From an uncultured Prevotellaceae bacterium (GTDB lineage Bacteria; Bacteroidota; Bacteroidia; Bacteroidales; Bacteroidaceae), in contig CALZOH010000127.1 in assembly GCA_945827465.1 (NCBI GenBank), forward strand, positions 1-9,309: a stretch of 9,309 bases of DNA, in the 5' to 3' direction. The translations under genes and the position numbers were made by a program. Positions 7,001 through 9,309 of the stretch are shown here, piece after piece; position 1 is the stretch's first letter; each line of letters opens with the position of its first letter. Below the pieces are notes generated by a model, which saw nothing but the letters and a program-made list of their open reading frames with translations, searched no databases and was not told where the DNA came from.

Positions 7001-7055
7001 TGAGGGTGACTTGATCGAGACCTTCCACGAAATCGAGATCAAACAAAAACTATAA
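4014..7055 (+). CDS. infB: Translation initiation factor IF-2
   Basis: IF2 is the GTPase that brings initiator fMet-tRNA to the 30S subunit and promotes subunit joining. The protein has 1013 residues. It starts with an IF2_N helix module (about 1-50, INKVLKEFNVGLQTVIDFL). A very long low-complexity linker rich in Pro, Glu, Ala, Lys and Asn follows (about 70-425, including PAPAPAPQP and Lys/Arg runs), then a second IF2_N module (about 433-490). The GTPase domain has G1 GHVDHGKT (521-528), G2 GITQH (546-550), G3 DTPGH (568-572), G4 NKVD (622-625) and G5 SAK (658-660). Domains II, III (VKGDVDGSVEAL, about 817-828) and IV follow, ending in DLIETFHEIEIKQKL. All catalytic motifs are intact. It starts 3 nt after nusA and ends 13 nt before cvpA. 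Confidence 0.97.
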   Translation: MGVRINKVLKEFNVGLQTVIDFLAKKGFTVKNDMNAKLTDEQYQIIKNEFCSDKNLRNKADKLISQRHTEKDKKSFQPKKGAEEIKTEIPEDSKLQIKPIGKIDLSRVGKPAVAPAPAPAPQPAKEPQAAPEEVTEPAKEERTEKDEQTTAPVAEKQDNAVETKVEVKEEVPATTVQQQEKPLPEIPEIEKEVPIKEEPTTEKPQPATEAPAKVYEAPTAPKEEKPKKETAETTPTVTEQPASKETNETKTAEEDSKSDGIFRLNPTTTITGPKVLGTIDLSSINENTRPRKKSKEEKKKEREEKLRQQHNNAGNTANNNGQPGAGGQSKKKRKRISGNKVDINAEAKKSEQARQDNNNRNNQKNKNKKQQQPSVLKPQVSDEDVAKEVKKTLARLTSKKNFSNSAKYRREKRDQVRAANEERMNEENAESKILKLTEFVTANELASMMDVPVTKVISTCMSIGMMISINQRMDAETINLVADEFGFQTEYVSASVSEAVHEEEDNEEDLEPRDPIVTIMGHVDHGKTSLLDYIRNSNVIAGEAGGITQHIGAYNVTLENGRHITFLDTPGHEAFTAMRARGAQVTDIAIIIIAADDDVMPQTKEAINHAMAANVPIVFAINKVDKPTANPEKIKETLANMNFLVEDWGGKYQSQDISAKKGIGVNELLEKVLLEADMLELKANPNRNATGTIIESSLDKGRGYVATILVSNGTLHIGDNVIAGTCYGRVKDLSDERGKHVDHVGPARAATLLGFNGAPQAGDTFHVMNSEQEMRDIANKRLQLQREQSLRTNKRPTLEDIGNRIAIGGFQELNLIVKGDVDGSVEALSDALIKLSTKKIAVNVIHKAVGQITESDVSLAAASQAIIIGFQVRPSAQARKEADQEGIDVRLYSIIYDAIHDVKTAMEGMLKPIIKEEQTGTLEVRQVYHISKVGTVAGAFVIDGKVHRSDKARLIRDGIVKFTGEINALKRFKDDVKEVTTNFECGISLTNCNDILEGDLIETFHEIEIKQKL

Positions 7056-7068
7056 GCCCCCGTCCCAC

Positions 7069-7644
7069 ATGGAAACGATTGATTTAGCCATTATCCTACT
7101 GGTATTATGGTCGGTCTACCATGGATGGAAACAAGGCCTGTTCAAAGAGCTTACCTCCATGGTAGGCTTTTTTGTAGGTTTGTTCGTTGCATACCGTCTT
7201 TACGACGCTTTCGGCAACTGGCTGGCGCCGCGCATCGTGACCAGTGCCGTGGTCAGCGACTACCTCATCAAGGCCTTGGCTTTCGTCATCCTTTGGATCG
7301 TTGTCCCCATCTTGTTGGGAGTGGCCGCCAACGTGCTGACCCGTTCCTTCAAGGGTTTGCACTTAGGCAAGCTCAACTCGATGGCCGGAGCCGTGGTCAG
7401 TCTGGCAAAATACATGATTCTGATCAGTTTTGTTTTCGGAGCCATGGACTACGTGGGCCTGATGGACAACCAGAAGAAGAAGGACTCTGTCTTCTACTCT
7501 TCCTTGGCCGCAGTGGCACAAGGATTCTTTGAAGGCAAAGAACCTTTGCAGGCCCAACCCGAAGCGACAACGAACGGTGACGACTTGGAAGAAGAAGAGA
7601 CCGACACCATTTGGATTGATATTGATCACAGCAAGAAATCATGA
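7069..7644 (+). CDS. cvpA: CvpA family membrane protein
   Basis: This 191-residue integral membrane protein has about four predicted helices. They lie near residues 5-20 (IDLAIILLVLWSVYHGW), 28-45 (LTSMVGFFVGLFVAYRL), 66-90 (IKALAFVILWIVVPILLGVAAN) and 105-125 (AGAVVSLAKYMILISFVFGAM). The early motif W..YHGWKQGLFKEL matches the G-x-x-x-G-x-x-x-E pattern of the CvpA (colicin V production) family. CvpA is linked to colicin V secretion and envelope stress in enterobacteria; its molecular function is not settled, and no bacteriocin genes are seen here. The acidic C-terminal tail (about 165-191, DDLEEEETD) is likely cytoplasmic. It lies 13 nt after infB and overlaps sufB by 4 nt (ATGA), suggesting translational coupling. 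The infB-cvpA-sufB order is typical of Bacteroidales. Confidence 0.87.
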   Translation: METIDLAIILLVLWSVYHGWKQGLFKELTSMVGFFVGLFVAYRLYDAFGNWLAPRIVTSAVVSDYLIKALAFVILWIVVPILLGVAANVLTRSFKGLHLGKLNSMAGAVVSLAKYMILISFVFGAMDYVGLMDNQKKKDSVFYSSLAAVAQGFFEGKEPLQAQPEATTNGDDLEEEETDTIWIDIDHSKKS

Positions 7645-9086
7645 GCGAACAGAACCAACTGGTCCGCAGCATTACGGAAAAGAAATACGAATACGGCTTC
7701 ACCACAGAGGTCGACACCGAGATTATTCCCAAAGGACTCAACGAAGATGTCATCAGACTGATTTCGCAGAAGAAGGAAGAGCCCGACTGGATGCTCCAGT
7801 TCCGCCTGCGCGCCTTCCGCTACTGGCAAACATTGGAACAGCCCAAGTGGGGTCATGTCAACCTGCCCGAAATCGACTACCAAGCCATCTCCTACTATGC
7901 CGACCCGCGCGGTAAGAAGCGCCAAGAAGGGGAGCACGAAATTGACCCGGAGTTGGAGAAAACGTTCGACAAACTGGGTATTCCTTTGCAGGAGCGCTTA
8001 GCCTTGAGCGGAGTGGCGGTAGACGCCGTGATGGATTCAGTGAGCGTTAAGACAACCTTCAAGGAGCAACTGGCCGAACGCGGCGTTTTGTTCTGTTCCA
8101 TTTCGGAAGCCATCAAAAACTATCCCAACCTAGTGCGCCAATACTTGGGCAGCGTAGTACCTTATCGCGACAACTTCTTTGCCGCCCTCAACAGCGCAGT
8201 ATTCAGCGACGGTTCGTTTGTCTACATCCCCAAGAACGTACGCTGTCCGATGGAACTGTCGACATATTTCCGCATTAACGCCATCAACACCGGGCAATTT
8301 GAGCGCACGCTCATCGTATGCGACGACGGCGGCTACGTCAGCTACCTGGAAGGCTGCACCGCTCCCATGCGCGACGAGAACCAATTACATGCCGCCATTG
8401 TAGAGATTGTAGTCAACAAAGATGCTGAAGTGAAATACTCCACCGTCCAGAACTGGTATCCCGGTGACGAAGAAGGTCGCGGCGGTGTCTATAACCTGGT
8501 GACCAAACGCGGACACTTACGCGGCTCGGGCAGCAAGCTCTCGTGGACACAAGTTGAGACCGGCTCGGCCATTACTTGGAAATATCCGTCGTGCATCCTA
8601 ACCGGCGACAATTCGCAAGCCGAGTTCTACAGCGTGGCCGTCACCAACCATCATCAAGAAGCCGACACCGGCACCAAGATGATACACATCGGCAAGAACA
8701 CGCGCAGCACCATTGTCAGCAAAGGTATCAGTGCCGGTCACAGCCAAAATTCCTATCGCGGACTCGTAAAAATGAGTGCCAAAGCCGAAAATTCGCGCAA
8801 CTACAGTTCGTGCGACTCCCTGTTACTCTCATCCACCAGCGGAGCACACACATTTCCTTACGTAGACGTCAACAACAACACCTCCATTGTAGAGCACGAA
8901 GCCACCACTTCCAAAATATCGGAAGAGCAACTCTTCTACTGCAATCAACGAGGCATTCCGCCCGAAGATGCCGTAGGACTCATCGTCAACGGTTATGCCA
9001 AAGAAGTGCTCAACAAGCTCCCGATGGAATTTGCCGTAGAAGCGCAAAAGCTTCTCAGCGTATCACTCGAAGGTTCGGTAGGATAA
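7641..9086 (+). CDS. sufB: Fe-S cluster assembly scaffold SufB
   Basis: SufB is the core scaffold of the SufBCD complex, on which Fe-S clusters are built. The protein is complete at 481 residues (E. coli has 495). It has a helical N-terminal part (1-about 150), then the parallel beta-helix core. Recognised motifs are EGCTAPMRDENQLHAA with Cys239, NWYPGDEEGRGGVYNLVTKR (about 271-290) and SRNYSSCDSLLL with Cys391. The C-terminal EHEATTSKISEEQLFYCNQRGI follows, with Glu418-His419-Glu420. The Cys in the CDS motif and the EHEATTSKI region are the family's cluster-assembly residues, and they distinguish it from SufD. The ATG overlaps the cvpA stop. Its partners sufC and sufD normally follow immediately, but here at least 223 nt with a hairpin and repeats intervene before the window ends. 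Confidence 0.96.
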   Translation: MSEQNQLVRSITEKKYEYGFTTEVDTEIIPKGLNEDVIRLISQKKEEPDWMLQFRLRAFRYWQTLEQPKWGHVNLPEIDYQAISYYADPRGKKRQEGEHEIDPELEKTFDKLGIPLQERLALSGVAVDAVMDSVSVKTTFKEQLAERGVLFCSISEAIKNYPNLVRQYLGSVVPYRDNFFAALNSAVFSDGSFVYIPKNVRCPMELSTYFRINAINTGQFERTLIVCDDGGYVSYLEGCTAPMRDENQLHAAIVEIVVNKDAEVKYSTVQNWYPGDEEGRGGVYNLVTKRGHLRGSGSKLSWTQVETGSAITWKYPSCILTGDNSQAEFYSVAVTNHHQEADTGTKMIHIGKNTRSTIVSKGISAGHSQNSYRGLVKMSAKAENSRNYSSCDSLLLSSTSGAHTFPYVDVNNNTSIVEHEATTSKISEEQLFYCNQRGIPPEDAVGLIVNGYAKEVLNKLPMEFAVEAQKLLSVSLEGSVG

Positions 9087-9124
9087 TCGACAACTGCCTG
9101 AAACCAGAAATTGAAAGCATACAG

Positions 9125-9158
9125 AAGAAATCTCGTGACACTCGCCGCGAGATTTCTT
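9125..9158 (+). terminator. Strong hairpin downstream of sufB, possible terminator
   Basis: AAGAAATCTCG (9125-9135) pairs perfectly with CGAGATTTCTT (9148-9158), an 11-bp stem extendable by a T-G and a G-C pair. It lies 38 nt after the sufB stop. The A-rich left arm and T-rich right arm would give U-rich ends in either direction, though the tract after it (TTGTATTTGG) is broken. It would end, or reduce, transcription before any downstream suf genes. Confidence 0.6.
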
Positions 9159-9235
9159 GTATTTGGAGAAGAAGTGCAAAAACCAGACAACCACATCTTC
9201 ACGGCAAATGGATAATCATATCCATATCATGGGGG

Positions 9236-9309
9236 AACCTCGCCGCGCTCCGCGGCAACACTTCCAAGAGCGTAAAAACCTTGCTGCGTTCCGCGGCAAC
9301 ATTTCCAAG
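9236..9309. repeat. Two copies of a 33-nt hairpin-forming repeat at 41-nt period, running to the window edge
   Basis: Copy 1 (9236-9268) and copy 2 (9277-9309) match at 29 of 33 positions and are separated by AGCGTAAA. Each contains a hairpin: GCCGCG-CTC-CGCGGC (9242-9256) and GCTGCG-TTC-CGCGGC (9283-9297). In copy 2 the change keeps pairing through a G-U pair. All four differences are C in copy 1 and T in copy 2. The GC-rich repeats contrast with nearby non-coding DNA, and the array may continue past the edge. Confidence 0.7.

Noticed and set aside
9208..9309. Open frame beginning MDNHIHIMGEPRRAP at the right edge
   Set aside because: It runs through the hairpin repeats, whose 41-nt period is not a multiple of three, so the two copies are read in different frames. 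It does not resemble the SufC N-terminus.
9236..9309. Start of a CRISPR array
   Set aside because: The spacer between the two repeat copies is only 8 nt and the copies are imperfect, so a CRISPR array does not fit.

Overview
The window reads as chromosomal DNA of a Bacteroidales bacterium (phylum Bacteroidota). Three things point there: the gene order rimP-nusA-infB-cvpA-sufB; promoters of the Bacteroides type (TTTG at about -33, TAnnTTTG at about -7) with little use of Shine-Dalgarno sequences; and UpxY-type NusG paralogues at the head of what looks like a surface-polysaccharide locus. Genus cannot be fixed from sequence reading alone.

Left part (1-1303, minus strand): two tandem genes for specialised NusG-like antiterminators of the UpxY type. 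They are followed by the first 35 codons of a membrane protein that resembles the N-terminus of a CapD/FlaA1-like nucleotide-sugar dehydratase. This looks like the start of a capsule or exopolysaccharide operon running off the left edge.

Middle (1304-2192): the divergent intergenic region holds the most striking element, a 357-bp candidate invertible promoter. Two perfect 27-bp inverted repeats (1565-1591 and 1895-1921) enclose an AT-rich 303-bp spacer. The spacer contains one good Bacteroides-type promoter, facing left towards the UpxY genes, so as given the locus is in the ON orientation. No other consensus promoter for the minus-strand operon was found up to the rimP promoter. Flipping the segment should silence the polysaccharide locus and point the promoter at rimP-nusA-infB. 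A long leader (about 1304-1596) lies between the promoter and the first UpxY gene. To the right lie an 8-bp-stem dyad, a fixed promoter for the housekeeping operon and a terminator-like hairpin in its leader.

Right part (2193-9086, plus strand): rimP (30S maturation), nusA (transcription elongation and termination), infB (initiation factor IF2 with a very long charged N-terminal linker), cvpA (membrane protein) and sufB (Fe-S scaffold). nusA-infB, infB-cvpA and cvpA-sufB are 3 nt apart, 13 nt apart and 4 nt overlapping, so they are probably co-transcribed. sufB is followed by a strong hairpin and then, at the window edge, by two 33-nt hairpin-forming repeats at 41-nt period. sufC is not seen directly after sufB.

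Together the window shows a phase-variable switch between a presumptive polysaccharide operon with its own antiterminators and the essential operon encoding the core factor NusA.
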